From assembly GCA_016295375.1 (NCBI GenBank), contig JAEDLI010000132.1:1-5042 (forward strand): a stretch of 5,042 nt of DNA. The letters run 5' to 3'. The notes under the pieces were generated by a model. The model was not told where the DNA came from. It saw nothing but the letters and a program-made list of their open reading frames with translations, and searched no databases. Made by a program: the position numbers and the translations under genes. Positions within the stretch are counted from its first letter, which is position 1, and every line of letters starts with the position of its first letter. Positions 4,381-5,042 of this stretch are shown here, piece after piece. Source of the DNA: Fibrobacter sp. GTDB taxonomy: Bacteria > Fibrobacterota > Fibrobacteria > Fibrobacterales > Fibrobacteraceae.

Positions 4381-5042
4381 TTATCCCACAAAGATACGGC
4401 CATTGCGGAACAACTGCATCCACGGACCATCTTCGCCCCATTCTGCCGGGTGCCAGGAGTACTGGCAGGTACGGAACACGCGTTCCGGGTGCGGCATCAT
4501 CACGAGGGCACGGCCGTCTTCGGAGCAGAGGCCGTTGATGCCGAACGGGGAGCCGTTGGGGTTCAGCGGGTAGCGTTCGGTGTATTCGTGCTTGCCGTCC
4601 ACATAGCGGAGCGCCACGAGACCTGTTTTTAAGCATTCCTCGGCGGCGACCCGGCTAGCGAATTCCGCACGGCCTTCGCCATGTGCCACCGCAATGGGGA
4701 GCACGGAGCCTGCCATGCCCTTGAGGAGCACGGCCGGAGTGTCTTCGACCTTGAGCGTGCAGAAGCGCGCTTCGAAGCGTTCGGAGAGGTTCTGCACAAA
4801 GCGCGGCCAGTGCTTGGCACCCGGAATCAGGTCCTTGAGGTTAGAAACCATCTGGCAGCCGTTGCAGACGCCCAGCGTGAAGGTGTCCTTGCGGTTGAAG
4901 TAAGCTTCGAATTCGGCGCGGGCCTTCGGGTTGAAGAGGATGCTCTTGGCCCAGCCTTCGCCAGCACCGAGAACATCACCGTAGCTGAAGCCACCGCAAG
5001 CCACGAGACCGTTGAAGTCCTTCAGGCTTACGCGACCGGAAA
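4381..5042 (-). CDS. purL: Phosphoribosylformylglycinamidine synthase, C-terminal glutamine amidotransferase domain (partial)
   Basis: The frame enters from the right edge and gives 219 C-terminal residues of the large, single-chain PurL, which makes formylglycinamidine ribonucleotide from FGAR, ATP and glutamine in de novo purine synthesis in the cytoplasm. The piece covers most of the class I glutaminase domain: VACGGFSYGDVLGAGEGWAK, the nucleophile loop GVCNGCQ (Cys codon at 4864-4866), AVAHGEGR, NPNGSPFGINGL and MMPHPERVF, with the catalytic His codon at 4489-4491 and Glu two residues on. It closes with SWHPAEWGEDGPWMQLFRNGR, as in E. coli PurL. All three catalytic residues are present, so the domain looks functional. 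The GTG at 5002-5004 is an internal valine codon, not a start, since conserved sequence (SGRVSLKDFNGL) continues upstream in frame. It is followed by its own terminator and appears unrelated to the next operon. Confidence 0.97.
   Translation of the reverse strand, partial: SGRVSLKDFNGLVACGGFSYGDVLGAGEGWAKSILFNPKARAEFEAYFNRKDTFTLGVCNGCQMVSNLKDLIPGAKHWPRFVQNLSERFEARFCTLKVEDTPAVLLKGMAGSVLPIAVAHGEGRAEFASRVAAEECLKTGLVALRYVDGKHEYTERYPLNPNGSPFGINGLCSEDGRALVMMPHPERVFRTCQYSWHPAEWGEDGPWMQLFRNGRIFVG

Noticed and set aside
1..5042. Insertion sequence, phage or other mobile genes
   Set aside because: No transposase, integrase or phage-like protein is visible, and all genes share one strand and similar composition.

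Overview
The window looks like a chromosomal piece of a Fibrobacter-type bacterium (phylum Fibrobacterota). The main reasons are a DUF4423/TIGR02147-like regulator, a paralogous family known chiefly from Fibrobacter succinogenes, placed directly before a surface lipoprotein with a LamG-like domain, together with GC-moderate genes separated by very AT-rich spacers. The assignment rests on recognising families by eye, not on a search. Every gene I can support lies on the minus strand, so gene order runs from right to left. The long plus-strand reading frames are shadows.

Right end (4381-5042): the C-terminal 219 residues of purL, which covers most of the glutamine amidotransferase domain of phosphoribosylformylglycinamidine synthase. 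It ends with a clean rho-independent terminator at 4306-4333. A spacer of about 250 bases follows, AT-rich near the next gene, and it must hold the promoter of the next operon.

Centre (1329-4129): a compact three-gene operon. A TIGR02147/DUF4423 helix-turn-helix regulator overlaps by 8 bases a lipoprotein with two carboxypeptidase-regulatory-like domains and a LamG-like domain. After a 15-base gap comes a PAS domain fused to a zinc finger whose cysteine spacing matches that of DksA. The operon closes with a strong hairpin and U-tract. The likely theme is sensing or regulation coupled to a surface-exposed binding lipoprotein, but no specific ligand can be read from the sequence. This operon is the best candidate here for an undescribed system.

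Left part (605-1303): a 232-residue protein built almost entirely of about ten 22-residue helical repeats (DUF4116-like), starting just after the operon terminator with no room for an independent promoter clear of that terminator.

Left spacer (350-604): a GC-rich block of interlocking inverted repeats (477-544) that looks like a dispersed intergenic element, a short imperfect tandem repeat (577-603), and an AT-rich upstream region with a 10-base palindrome. The left edge (1-349) carries the N-terminal 116 residues of an exported protein of unknown function that runs off the window.
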